Positions 1 through 7,080 of a stretch of DNA of 64,000 bases are shown here, piece by piece; within the stretch, counting starts at the first letter, position 1, and each line of letters opens with the position of its first letter. The notes beneath the pieces were generated by a model. The model saw only the letters and a program-made list of their open reading frames with translations. It was not told the DNA's origin and did no database searches. Made by a program: the position numbers and the translations under genes. Where the stretch lies: the NCBI GenBank assembly GCA_023433275.1, contig JAEZDN010000144.1:1-64000 (forward strand), given 5' to 3'. This stretch comes from Verrucomicrobiota bacterium (lineage in GTDB: Bacteria > Verrucomicrobiota > Verrucomicrobiia > Opitutales > Opitutaceae).

Positions 1-76
1 CGGCGGCCGGGGCCGCCAGGGCGGCGCAAAGCAGGAGACCTGCGATGACCGGTCGAAGAAGGGGGATGCTTTGCAT
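1..76 (-). CDS. Start of an exported protein (cut by the window edge)
   Basis: Only about 25 codons are visible, running off the left edge. They encode Met-Gln-Ser, a short Arg-containing stretch, then a Leu/Ala-rich hydrophobic core ending in Ala-Pro-Ala-Ala, which is a convincing Sec signal peptide. The ATG lies two bases after the stop codon of the outer-membrane barrel gene, so the two are almost certainly co-transcribed and share its MntR-box promoter. A periplasmic metal-binding subunit of an Mn/Zn ABC transporter would fit this position, but the mature protein is outside the window, so that identity is only inferred from context. Confidence 0.6.
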   Translation of the reverse strand, partial: MQSIPLLRPVIAGLLLCAALAAPAA

Positions 77-78
77 GG

Positions 79-843
79 TTAGAATCCGAAATTGAATCGC
101 AGCACGTGGTTCCAATCGGCGGCGCCGTCAGAGACCCCCCGGTAGACCCCCAGATCCCACCAGGTGTTCTCCGAAAGCGCGAGGGTCACACCTCCGCCCA
201 GGATTCCCTCCACCGGCGACCCGCCCGACGACTTCCCCAGGGCCGCCTCGGCGTACACGCCAACCGCGCTCGTGAGGTTACGGCTCAGCGAGGCCGAGAA
301 ATACGCGTAAAGATCATAGCCGTCGTCCGCATTGTTACGGAGAAAATCGAGCTCGGCCATCGCCGCCAGGTCGAACCCGCCTCCGATCGAGGTTTTCCAT
401 GGCACGATGAGCCCGCCCTCGACCTTGTCGTTGCCGACGTCCCCCGAGTTCGTGGGAATCTTGACGTAGGGCAGAATCGCGACCTCCGTGCCCGTCTCCG
501 CATTTTCGTAGAACCGCCACTTGGTGCGGACATAGACATCGCCGATGCCCGAGTCGCGATCGGAGAACCCGCCCGACTCATATTTCTGGCTGAGGAACAG
601 TTCCGCGCCGACCTGGATGTCCCAGTTGTGAGTCAAGCCGGTCGTCAGGAACGTTGAGGCCGCGCCCACCGCCGTATATTTTTCGCCCGGCTCGCGGTCG
701 AAGGTCAGGGACAGTGCGTCCATCTCGAGCAGAAACCGCCCCGGCGCCACAGTCGTCGGCCACTCGGTGATCTGCCCGCGACCCACGCCCGCCAGGACGA
801 GCAACACCAGGCAGCCGGCCGCCTTCCGTAGAATGTAATACAT
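79..843 (-). CDS. Outer-membrane beta-barrel protein, MetA-pathway/porin-like, probably MntR-regulated
   Basis: This 254-residue protein starts with a signal peptide (about residues 1-23, ending Gly-Arg-Gly-Gln). The rest alternates polar and hydrophobic residues in short strands with many Gly, Tyr and Trp, and ends Arg-Phe-Asn-Phe-Gly-Phe, the C-terminal Phe typical of outer-membrane barrels. The layout resembles the MetA-pathway 'transporter' family, whose substrates are mostly unknown. The only usable start is the ATG at 843; a TTGACA hexamer and an overlapping palindrome place the predicted transcription start within a few bases of that ATG, so the message may be leaderless. The gene is followed after two bases by another exported protein and is divergent from mntR. 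Under MntR control a role in manganese uptake across the outer membrane is plausible, as for the Bradyrhizobium porin MnoP; this is inference. Confidence 0.75.
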   Translation of the reverse strand: MYYILRKAAGCLVLLVLAGVGRGQITEWPTTVAPGRFLLEMDALSLTFDREPGEKYTAVGAASTFLTTGLTHNWDIQVGAELFLSQKYESGGFSDRDSGIGDVYVRTKWRFYENAETGTEVAILPYVKIPTNSGDVGNDKVEGGLIVPWKTSIGGGFDLAAMAELDFLRNNADDGYDLYAYFSASLSRNLTSAVGVYAEAALGKSSGGSPVEGILGGGVTLALSENTWWDLGVYRGVSDGAADWNHVLRFNFGF

Positions 844-845
844 AT

Positions 846-861
846 TGTAGCCTTAGCTACA
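846..861. promoter_or_regulatory. MntR-box-like palindrome
   Basis: A perfect 6-4-6 inverted repeat, TGTAGC-CTTA-GCTACA, lies in the 66-base gap between the barrel gene and mntR. On the minus strand its core reads TAGC-TAAG-GCTA, which differs by one base from the E. coli MntR-box core as I recall it (TAGC-AAAG-GCTA). It ends three bases before the barrel start codon and covers the predicted -10 region, so metal-loaded MntR bound there would block transcription of the barrel operon and possibly mntR. The palindrome is seen directly; the identification rests on the match and on the adjacent mntR gene. Confidence 0.72.
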
Positions 862-881
862 CTTTGCGCTCGACTTGTCAA
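854..881 (-). promoter_or_regulatory. Candidate sigma-70 promoter of the barrel operon
   Basis: On the minus strand a perfect TTGACA (881-876) is followed after 16 bases by TAGCTA (859-854), a weak -10 that is part of the MntR-like palindrome. Transcription would begin near position 847, only about four bases before the ATG at 843, so the transcript would be leaderless or nearly so. The -35 match is strong and the -10 match is poor, so the exact promoter is uncertain. Confidence 0.45.
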
Positions 882-909
882 GCTCCCGGCGGCATGCCTT
901 CGTCCTCCT

Positions 910-1353
910 GTGAAGAAAACCGCCCGACCCTCGCGGAAACCCGTCCGTCCTTCCGCCCTGCAGGCTGAAAGCCTCCAGCAGACCCGGCGCGAGCATGCGT
1001 CGGAGACCGCCGAGGACTACGTCGAGGCCATTGCCGACCTCACGGCCGCTCAGGGCGAGGCCCGGGTGGTGGACCTGGCGCGGCGGCTGGGAGTGACGCA
1101 TGTCACCGTGAACCGGACGCTGCGGCGGCTCCAGCGCGAGGGCTATGTCACGGTCCAGCCCTATCGGGCCATCTTTCTCACCCAAACCGGGATCCGACTG
1201 GCGGACGAATGCCAGCATCGACATGGCATTGTCGTGGCTTTTCTACGTTCCCTCGGCATCCCGGAGAAGGCCGCCGAGATCGACGCCGAGGGCATCGAAC
1301 ACCACGTCAGTCCAGTCACCCTGGCGGCGTTTGCCAAGTACCTGAATCGGTAG
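910..1353 (+). CDS. mntR: Manganese-responsive transcriptional regulator MntR (DtxR family)
   Basis: The 147-residue protein has a basic amino-terminal tail, then Ser-Glu-Thr-Ala-Glu-Asp-Tyr-Val-Glu (about residues 32-40), which is the start of the winged helix in E. coli-type MntR and includes first-helix acidic metal ligands. A helix-turn-helix follows (VVDLARRLGVTHVTVNRTL), then a dimerisation domain with a His-rich segment (DECQHRHGIV) and EIDAEGIEHHVS, which hold the remaining expected Glu/His metal ligands. Length and amino-terminal extension fit MntR better than iron-responsive DtxR/IdeR. The start codon is GTG at 910 with no clear ribosome-binding site. The gene is divergent from the barrel operon across a palindrome resembling the MntR box, so it probably controls that operon and perhaps itself. 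Confidence 0.88.
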   Translation: MKKTARPSRKPVRPSALQAESLQQTRREHASETAEDYVEAIADLTAAQGEARVVDLARRLGVTHVTVNRTLRRLQREGYVTVQPYRAIFLTQTGIRLADECQHRHGIVVAFLRSLGIPEKAAEIDAEGIEHHVSPVTLAAFAKYLNR

Positions 1354-1509
1354 CCGGGGATGATCCGGGAGCCGCGGCGCCCTGCGGCGGGAATGTGCGC
1401 GAGAGGGAAGCCAACGCTCGATCACGCGACGGCGCAGCGCGGCGATTTGCCCTCCCTCGCTCGCCTTCGCTCTTGTCTCCCTCCCCCGCCCGCGCCATCT
1501 CCTCGGGTC

Positions 1510-3204
1510 ATGTCGCAGAATTTCGCGCGCTCCGTCTTTGTCGTCACGCTCGTGTTCTTCGCGGCCTTCTTCCTCTGGCCGATCCTGCAGATCCTGAAGG
1601 GCGGCTTTATCGACGCCGACGGCCGGCTCACCTTCGCCTACCTCGGGTCCCTTCTGACCGACCCCATTTACCTCGGCGGGCTGGCCAATTCCTTCCTGCT
1701 GGCGCTGACGACAACAACCTTCGCCCTGCTGATCGCGCTGCCGCTGGCCTTCGTTTCCGACCGGTTTCTTTTCCCCCTCAAGGGTTTTCTCGGCTCGTTC
1801 ATCCTCGTGCCCATGATCCTGCCGCCGTTTGTCGGCGCGATCGGCATCAAGCAGATTCTCGGGCAATACGGCGCCCTCAATGCCGTCATCATCAAGCTGG
1901 GCCTGCGGCCGGAGGGCTGGACCTTCGACTGGCTCGGCGCGAACCAGTTTCTCGGCATCGCCGTGGTCACGGCCTTCAGCCTCTACCCGATTATCTACCT
2001 CAACGCCGTCGCGGCGCTCGCCAACATCGATCCCGCCATGGAGGAGGCGGCGGAAAACCTCGGGTGCACCGGCTTCAGGAAGTTCTTCAAGATCACCCTC
2101 CCGCTCATCAAGTCCGGCCTCTTCGCCGGCGGCACCATCGTGTTCATCTGGTCATTCACCGACCTCGGCGTGCCGCTGATCTTTGATTACGCGCGGGTGA
2201 CGTCCGTGCAGATATTCTATGGCTTGAAGGACATCGGGGGCAACCCGTTCCCCTACGCGCTCGTGGCGGTCATGCTCTTCAGCTCCGTGGCATTCTATGC
2301 CATCGGCAAGGGACTCTTTGGCCGCGACAGCCATGCCATGATGGCCAAGGCCACCTCGTCCGGTGGTCCGAAGTCCCTTTCCCCGGGCCGGTCGTGGTTT
2401 TGCACCGCGCTCTTTGCCGGGGTCACGTTCATCGCCATCCTCCCCCACCTCGGCGTCGTGCTCGTGGCTTTCTCGAACGACTGGTACGCGAGCGTGCTGC
2501 CCCGCCATTTCAACCTGGAGAATTTCCGCATCGCCCTCGGCCACGACCTGACGGTCTCGGCCATCGCCAACAGCCTCAAGTACGCGAGCATCTCCACTGT
2601 GATCGACCTGATCCTGGGCATCGTGCTCGCCTACGTCATCGTCCGCTCCAAGGTCCGCGGGCGCCAGATCCTCGACTTCCTGGCGATGCTGCCCCTGGCC
2701 GTCCCCGGGCTGGTGCTGGCGTTCGGCTACCTGGCGATGAGCCAGGAGGGAAAATTCTTTTCGTTCATCAACCCGGTGGCCGACCCTACCATCCTTCTGA
2801 TCATCGCCTACTCGATCCGGCGCCTGCCGTACGTCGTGCGGTCCGCCGCGGCTGGCTTCCAGCAAACGAGCGAGACGCTGGAGGAGGCCGCGCAAAACCT
2901 GGGATGCCCGCCGCTCAAGGCCGTGTTCAAGGTCACGCTCCCGCTCATCATGGCCAACCTCATCGCGGGTGGCCTGCTCGCCTTCTCCTTCGCCATGCTC
3001 GAGGTGTCCGACTCCCTGATTCTGGCTCAGAAACAGATGTACTATCCCATCACCAAGGCCATCTATGAACTCTTCCAGTTGCTCGGCGACGGCAAGTTCA
3101 TCGCCTCCGCCCTCGGCGTGTGGGCCATGGCCTTCCTTGGCATCACCATCGCCGGCATGACGATCCTCCTCGGCAAGAAGCTCGGGGCAATTTTCCGCGT
3201 CTGA
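1510..3204 (+). CDS. ABC transporter permease, fused double-domain iron(III)/AfuB-FbpB type
   Basis: The 564-residue integral membrane protein contains two tandem binding-protein-dependent permease domains. Each carries an EAA loop for ATPase docking: Glu-Glu-Ala-Ala-Glu-Asn-Leu-Gly near residue 178 and Glu-Glu-Ala-Ala-Gln-Asn-Leu-Gly near 458, both followed by the conserved Leu-Pro. About twelve hydrophobic segments are apparent. The arrangement is that of ferric-iron uptake permeases (FbpB/AfuB/SfuB), though thiamine and other transporters share the fold. The frame stays open upstream to 1360, but the Pro/Arg-rich stretch before 1510 does not look like protein, so the ATG at 1510 is preferred. 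No matching ATPase or binding protein follows. mntR ends 156 bases upstream on the same strand. Confidence 0.82.
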   Translation: MSQNFARSVFVVTLVFFAAFFLWPILQILKGGFIDADGRLTFAYLGSLLTDPIYLGGLANSFLLALTTTTFALLIALPLAFVSDRFLFPLKGFLGSFILVPMILPPFVGAIGIKQILGQYGALNAVIIKLGLRPEGWTFDWLGANQFLGIAVVTAFSLYPIIYLNAVAALANIDPAMEEAAENLGCTGFRKFFKITLPLIKSGLFAGGTIVFIWSFTDLGVPLIFDYARVTSVQIFYGLKDIGGNPFPYALVAVMLFSSVAFYAIGKGLFGRDSHAMMAKATSSGGPKSLSPGRSWFCTALFAGVTFIAILPHLGVVLVAFSNDWYASVLPRHFNLENFRIALGHDLTVSAIANSLKYASISTVIDLILGIVLAYVIVRSKVRGRQILDFLAMLPLAVPGLVLAFGYLAMSQEGKFFSFINPVADPTILLIIAYSIRRLPYVVRSAAAGFQQTSETLEEAAQNLGCPPLKAVFKVTLPLIMANLIAGGLLAFSFAMLEVSDSLILAQKQMYYPITKAIYELFQLLGDGKFIASALGVWAMAFLGITIAGMTILLGKKLGAIFRV

Positions 3205-3232
3205 GCCGTCGAGGGGTCCCGCCGCTCATCCC

Positions 3233-4069
3233 ATGCGCCACCTCGTCGCCGTCTCGCTGCTGTGGGCCTTTTCGTTCGGCTTGATCAAGGATCGCCTGGC
3301 CGGTCTCGACAGCGCGTTCATTTCCGCCGCGCGGCTCGGCCTGGCGCTTCTGGTATTCGTCCCTTTTCTCCGCCTCAAGGGTGTCAGCGTCCGCCTCGCC
3401 GGTACATTGGTCGGCCTGGGTGCCGTCCAGTTCGGTCTGATGTACCTCGCCTACAACGAGAGCTTCCGCCATCTGCAGGCGCACGAGGTGGCCCTGTTCA
3501 CCCTGACCACCCCGATTTTCGTCACGCTCATTGCCGACGCGCTGGCGGGTCAGTTCCGCGCCCGCGCGCTGGCGGCCGCCCTGCTTGCCGTGCTGGGGAC
3601 GCTGGTGGTCGTGTTCCAAGGCCAGTCGGTGCGTCCCACGCTGGTCGGGCTGGGCCTGGTGCAGCTCTCCAACCTGGCCTTTGCCGCGGGTCAGGTCGCC
3701 TACAAGCGGTTGCGCGCCGCGCGGCCGCAGCTCCGTGACCGCGATATCTTCGGCCTGCTCTATGCCGGCGCCTTCGCGGTCACCCTCGCGGCGTGTTTCG
3801 CACGCGGCGGGTTTCCGGTCACGCTCACCGGCACCCACCTGTTGGTTCTCGCCTATCTGGGCGTGCTCGCCTCGGGCGTCGCGTTCTTTCTCTGGAACAT
3901 TGGCGCCACCCAGGTCGGCACCGGGGTCCTCGCCGTCATGAACAACGCGAAAATCCCGCTCGCGGTCGCGTGCTCCCTGATCTTTTTCGGCGAATATGCG
4001 GACGTTCCGCGCCTCGCCATCAGCCTGGTGTTGCTCACCACGGCGGTTTGGTTCGCCGAGCGACGCTGA
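3233..4069 (+). CDS. EamA/DMT-family membrane transporter
   Basis: The 278-residue protein is almost entirely hydrophobic and splits into two similar halves of about five helices each, the pattern of the drug/metabolite transporter (EamA) superfamily. The second half contains the family-typical Gly-Val-Ala-Phe-Phe-Leu-Trp-Asn-Ile-Gly-Ala stretch around residue 220. These proteins export amino acids, nucleotides or drugs, and the substrate cannot be read from sequence. It starts 28 bases after the ABC permease and is followed by an ACT protein and a VF530 protein with almost no spacing, so the four may be one transcript. Confidence 0.83.
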   Translation: MRHLVAVSLLWAFSFGLIKDRLAGLDSAFISAARLGLALLVFVPFLRLKGVSVRLAGTLVGLGAVQFGLMYLAYNESFRHLQAHEVALFTLTTPIFVTLIADALAGQFRARALAAALLAVLGTLVVVFQGQSVRPTLVGLGLVQLSNLAFAAGQVAYKRLRAARPQLRDRDIFGLLYAGAFAVTLAACFARGGFPVTLTGTHLLVLAYLGVLASGVAFFLWNIGATQVGTGVLAVMNNAKIPLAVACSLIFFGEYADVPRLAISLVLLTTAVWFAERR

Positions 4070-4075
4070 TATTCC

Positions 4076-4471
4076 GTGCGACTGATTCTCGAGCCCCAGC
4101 ACCTCGCCGTCTGCCGGCTCGATCCGAGCGCCGCCAGCCCGGCCTGGACCAGCGCAACGGTCGGGTTTCTCTCGATCACGCGGACGCCTGACGAACTGTC
4201 CGTGGTTTGTGCGCAGGACTCGGTGCCCTCCGCCGTGAAACACGAACCGGGCTGGCGCGCGCTCAAGGTGGCCGGCCCGCTGGAATTCACGCTCGTGGGT
4301 GTCCTGGCTTCGATTCTGAATCCGCTCGCTGGCGCGGGCGTCAGTGTCTTCGCCATTTCAACCTTCGATACCGACTACGTGTTGCTCAAGGCCAGCAGCC
4401 TGGCCGTGGCTCTCCCGGCCCTCGAGTCCGCGGGCCACACCGTCATTACCCCCGACACTTCCTCGCCATGA
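4076..4471 (+). CDS. ACT-domain protein
   Basis: The 131-residue protein looks like a tandem ACT-type regulator. The amino-terminal half contains a Val-Gly-Phe-Leu-Ser-Ile-Thr-Arg-Thr-Pro-Asp-Glu-Leu-Ser-Val-Val strand-helix unit, and the second half contains Val-Gly-Val-Leu-Ala-Ser-Ile-Leu...Gly-Val-Ser-Val-Phe-Ala-Ile-Ser-Thr-Phe-Asp-Thr-Asp-Tyr-Val, the hallmark of CASTOR/ACT_7-like proteins. Such proteins often sense amino acids. The start is GTG at 4076, six bases after the EamA stop. Its stop overlaps the ATG of the next gene (ATGA), implying translational coupling. Its partner and ligand are unknown. Confidence 0.78.
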   Translation: MRLILEPQHLAVCRLDPSAASPAWTSATVGFLSITRTPDELSVVCAQDSVPSAVKHEPGWRALKVAGPLEFTLVGVLASILNPLAGAGVSVFAISTFDTDYVLLKASSLAVALPALESAGHTVITPDTSSP

Positions 4472-4725
4472 CCCCCAGGGACCCTCTGCACGGCGTCACC
4501 CTTGAAACGATCCTCACCCGGCTGGTCGCGCACTATGGCTGGGCCGAGTTGGGCCGGCGGATTCGGATCCGATGCTTCAATTTCGATGCCAGCATTTCAT
4601 CGAGTCTGAAATTTCTTCGCCGCACCCCCTGGGCCCGCCAGGAGGTGGAGGAACTTTACCGCGCCCTGGTGCGTGAGAAACCCGAGATCTCCGAGGGTGG
4701 CCCCGGCTCCCCTCGGCGCTCCTAG
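4468..4725 (+). CDS. VF530-family (DUF2132) small conserved protein
   Basis: The 85-residue protein carries the signature of the VF530/DUF2132 family: Asn/Asp-Pro-Leu-His-Gly near the amino terminus, Thr-Leu-Glu-Thr-Ile-Leu...Tyr-Gly-Trp-Glu/Ala-Glu-Leu-Gly, then Arg-Cys-Phe-Asn-x-Asp-x-Ser-Ile-x-Ser-Ser-Leu-Lys-Phe-Leu-Arg-Arg-Thr-Pro-Trp-Ala-Arg. The family has a solved fold and is suspected to bind DNA, but no function is established. The ATG at 4468 overlaps the stop of the ACT gene by four bases. A Pro/Gly/Ser-rich tail of about 15 residues extends beyond the conserved domain. Confidence 0.88.
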   Translation: MTPRDPLHGVTLETILTRLVAHYGWAELGRRIRIRCFNFDASISSSLKFLRRTPWARQEVEELYRALVREKPEISEGGPGSPRRS

Positions 4726-4807
4726 CGACGTGTCCGGTGCGATGGATGCGTGATCAATCGCGTCGGGCTCGCTTGTGTGTGAAGCCGATCGCGGGTGCTT
4801 TTCGGGA

Positions 4808-5629
4808 TCACTTCACCGACTTGTCTTCCGGCAGGCCGAGTTGCTTGTAGAGATCGCGCCGCGCATCCTTGTCGCCTTTCAGAATCTTGTGCGCGTAGGC
4901 AGCGGCCTTCAAGGCATGGGCCCGCGGCACCACGATCACGCCGTCGCCATCCGCCACGATCACATCACCCGGCATGACCAGCGCACCACCCACGACTACC
5001 GGGCGATTCACCGATTCAATCTCGTTTCGACCCGGACGAATCCCGCGGCCCATTTCGCGAACATAAAGGGGAATTTCCTGCGTGATGATCTCGTCGGTGT
5101 CGCGTGAGGCGGCATTCGTGACCACACCCACGCACCCCAGCTGTTTCCAGATCATGATGTTCGCGGAGCCGATGGAGCCGACGTCTCCATCCGGCGCATC
5201 CTCCAGCACCAGGGCGGACCCGGGGCGAAGCACGTCCTTGAACGGCTCGCTCGACAACTCGTTGTACCATTTGCCGGCCCACGCATCATAATCCGCCTCG
5301 GCCATCAGCCCGGGCGCCAGCTTCTGGGTCGGGACATACCGGGCCGTCACGGCGATGCCAATGAAGCGGTGCTTGAAATTCTTCGTGTCGCGCCAGACCG
5401 GCTTGATGCCATGGTCCATCATGCCCCGGCCGAACAGCCCGACCGCGTCGAGCCCGTCGGTGACGTCGGCCACGCGCAAGCCTTCGAAGGCCTTCAGGAT
5501 CGCCTGGTCCTCCTCCAGCGAGTAGGTTTGCGTGGGAATGAAGTTCTTGCCGGCGCGCAGGTCCTCCGCCGAGACGGTACTGGCCAGGGCGCACAGCGCC
5601 GCGATGGTGACGAATCGAATGGTTTTCAT
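4808..5629 (-). CDS. RraA-like protein with an export signal
   Basis: Residues 1-21 form a signal peptide (Met-Lys-Thr-Ile-Arg then a hydrophobic core ending Val-Ser-Ala-Glu). The mature part is an RraA/HMG-aldolase-type domain: a Val-Thr-Asp-Gly-Leu-Asp segment, Gly-Asp-Val-Gly-Ser-Ile-Gly-Ser-Ala-Asn, and Gly-Val-Val-Thr-Asn-Ala-Ala-Ser-Arg-Asp-Thr-Asp-Glu with the Arg-Asp pair of the metal and substrate site, then a Gly-Asp-Val-Ile-Val-Ala-Asp-Gly-Asp-Gly-Val turn. Family members are cytoplasmic 4-hydroxy-4-methyl-2-oxoglutarate aldolases or RNase E regulators, so an exported copy is unusual. The ATG at 5629 gives a clean signal peptide; a longer frame upstream adds ten polar residues that would spoil it. 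Confidence 0.85.
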   Translation of the reverse strand: MKTIRFVTIAALCALASTVSAEDLRAGKNFIPTQTYSLEEDQAILKAFEGLRVADVTDGLDAVGLFGRGMMDHGIKPVWRDTKNFKHRFIGIAVTARYVPTQKLAPGLMAEADYDAWAGKWYNELSSEPFKDVLRPGSALVLEDAPDGDVGSIGSANIMIWKQLGCVGVVTNAASRDTDEIITQEIPLYVREMGRGIRPGRNEIESVNRPVVVGGALVMPGDVIVADGDGVIVVPRAHALKAAAYAHKILKGDKDARRDLYKQLGLPEDKSVK

Positions 5630-5770
5630 GGGGTGATGAGGCTCGATATCTTGAGTCATTCCCCCACCGGCGCAACTTCGCGAATCGTCTCCCCAATTGG
5701 GGCGCCTGCCTGGCCGGGGATGGTTGAAGACCGGATACGCCCAACCCGCGCCCCATGGCCCCGCGCCATC

Positions 5771-6949
5771 CTAACGCTCTCTCGCCCGGCGTCCGCCGTC
5801 ATTGATGTTCGTGCGAACAGGAGGATTCGAATCTGAATTGGTGCGCGACTCGGTCCGATAGTCATTCCGCGCCGGTGCCTCGCGGGCCGGCGTTGACTCA
5901 CTCCTTGCTGGCGCCGGATTTCGACCGGGCGCCGCCTGCACCTGCGAGGCCGGGGGGCGGATCGTTGCCGATGGGACGGACCGCCGCGCGGGCGTGCCGA
6001 TCTGAGCCGGCGAGCGGGTCCGCTCGCGACCCGAAATCGACCGTGGCCCGGGCGTATGGGCGTTCGGTCGCTGGTAACGCTGCGCCCCGCGATCACCCGG
6101 GGGAGCATGCGGCACAATGCGCGACGGGCGGGTTTGGGTGCGCTCGGCCGAGTTTGCGCGCGGGGTGAAGGGGCGGAAAGTTGTGCCGGGCGTCGGGTTC
6201 AATGCCGGCGCCGACGAATTCGATCCGATCCTGCGTTCGGGCCCGCGGCGCCGCGCCTCCGCACCCGGCGCGAAATACCTGCCGCCAAACCGGTCCTCCG
6301 CGGTGCCAAACCCCCGCCGGCGGGCATCGGCGATATTCGCGGGTACAAACGTCGGCTTGGCCGGCGGCGTCACCGCCACTCCGGACGGACGCGGTCTCCG
6401 CGGGCCATCGTGATGACGATCGTGACCGTGGCCCGGTCGATGGTTGCCGTGATGTCCCCGCGTGTAGTGGCGGCGGTGGTGGTGCACGGGAGTGTAGTGC
6501 CGAGGGCCGAAATACGGATAGTCGTAGTACTGGAACGACAGGCGCCCGAAGCCATATGGGGAAAACGGATAATAGTCGTAGGCAAACGTGCTACGATAAT
6601 CGTAATAATCGGGATACGCCGCCACATACTCCACCCGGGTGACGGGCTCGCGCGTGTACCTGACCACCACCCACTCGCCCTCCGGCATGCCATCTTCCGT
6701 TCCGAGGTAGATCTTCAGATAATAGTCACCACTCTCGGTGGCCCCCTCGCGCTCGAGGTAGTCCGTCACTTTGGCCCGCAGATGCGCCATTTCCTGCGCG
6801 GTCAGCGTCCGCTTGGTCGAGGTCTCGACAATTTCAAAGTCCCGCGCCTGACGCATCCGCGCGCTGTAGCCTGACGATGGCGACGCGCAACCCGCCCCGA
6901 ATACCAACAGCCCGAGTGAAGCGAGGAGGGAAAGGGCGGCGAATTTCAT
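5771..6949 (-). CDS. Lipoprotein with a His/Tyr-rich middle and disordered Pro/Arg-rich tail
   Basis: The 392-residue protein starts with a lipoprotein signal peptide whose lipobox is Phe-Gly-Ala-Gly-Cys (Cys near residue 21). Residues about 30-110 form a small folded domain (a Thr-Ala-Gln-Glu-Met helix, then Tyr-Tyr-Leu-Lys-Ile-Tyr and Trp-Val-Val-Val-Arg-Tyr strands). Then comes a Tyr/Pro-rich stretch, a segment dense in His (about residues 155-185), and a long Pro/Arg/Ser/Thr-rich tail to the end. Metal binding by the His cluster or envelope attachment is possible, but no family was recognised. It is divergent from hemF with 131 bases between. Confidence 0.7.
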   Translation of the reverse strand: MKFAALSLLASLGLLVFGAGCASPSSGYSARMRQARDFEIVETSTKRTLTAQEMAHLRAKVTDYLEREGATESGDYYLKIYLGTEDGMPEGEWVVVRYTREPVTRVEYVAAYPDYYDYRSTFAYDYYPFSPYGFGRLSFQYYDYPYFGPRHYTPVHHHRRHYTRGHHGNHRPGHGHDRHHDGPRRPRPSGVAVTPPAKPTFVPANIADARRRGFGTAEDRFGGRYFAPGAEARRRGPERRIGSNSSAPALNPTPGTTFRPFTPRANSAERTQTRPSRIVPHAPPGDRGAQRYQRPNAHTPGPRSISGRERTRSPAQIGTPARRSVPSATIRPPASQVQAAPGRNPAPARSESTPAREAPARNDYRTESRTNSDSNPPVRTNINDGGRRARER

Positions 6950-7030
6950 AGGGGTGTGAGGGGTGACGCTCGGCAGCGTGGGACAAGATAATCTCCCTCC
7001 AGTTCCGCCGCAAGGGACCGGGCCGTCGAT

Positions 7031-7060
7031 TTGGCATGTATTTTCGGGCGGCTTTATGGC
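7031..7060 (+). promoter_or_regulatory. Candidate promoter of the hemF-hemE-hemY unit
   Basis: TTGGCA (7031-7036) is followed after 18 bases by TATGGC (7055-7060), a moderate sigma-70-like match that would start transcription about 15 bases before the hemF ATG at 7081. It lies in the divergent gap between the lipoprotein gene and hemF. The match is weak enough that chance cannot be excluded. Confidence 0.3.
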
Positions 7061-7080
7061 TACCTGACGTTCTCCGACTC

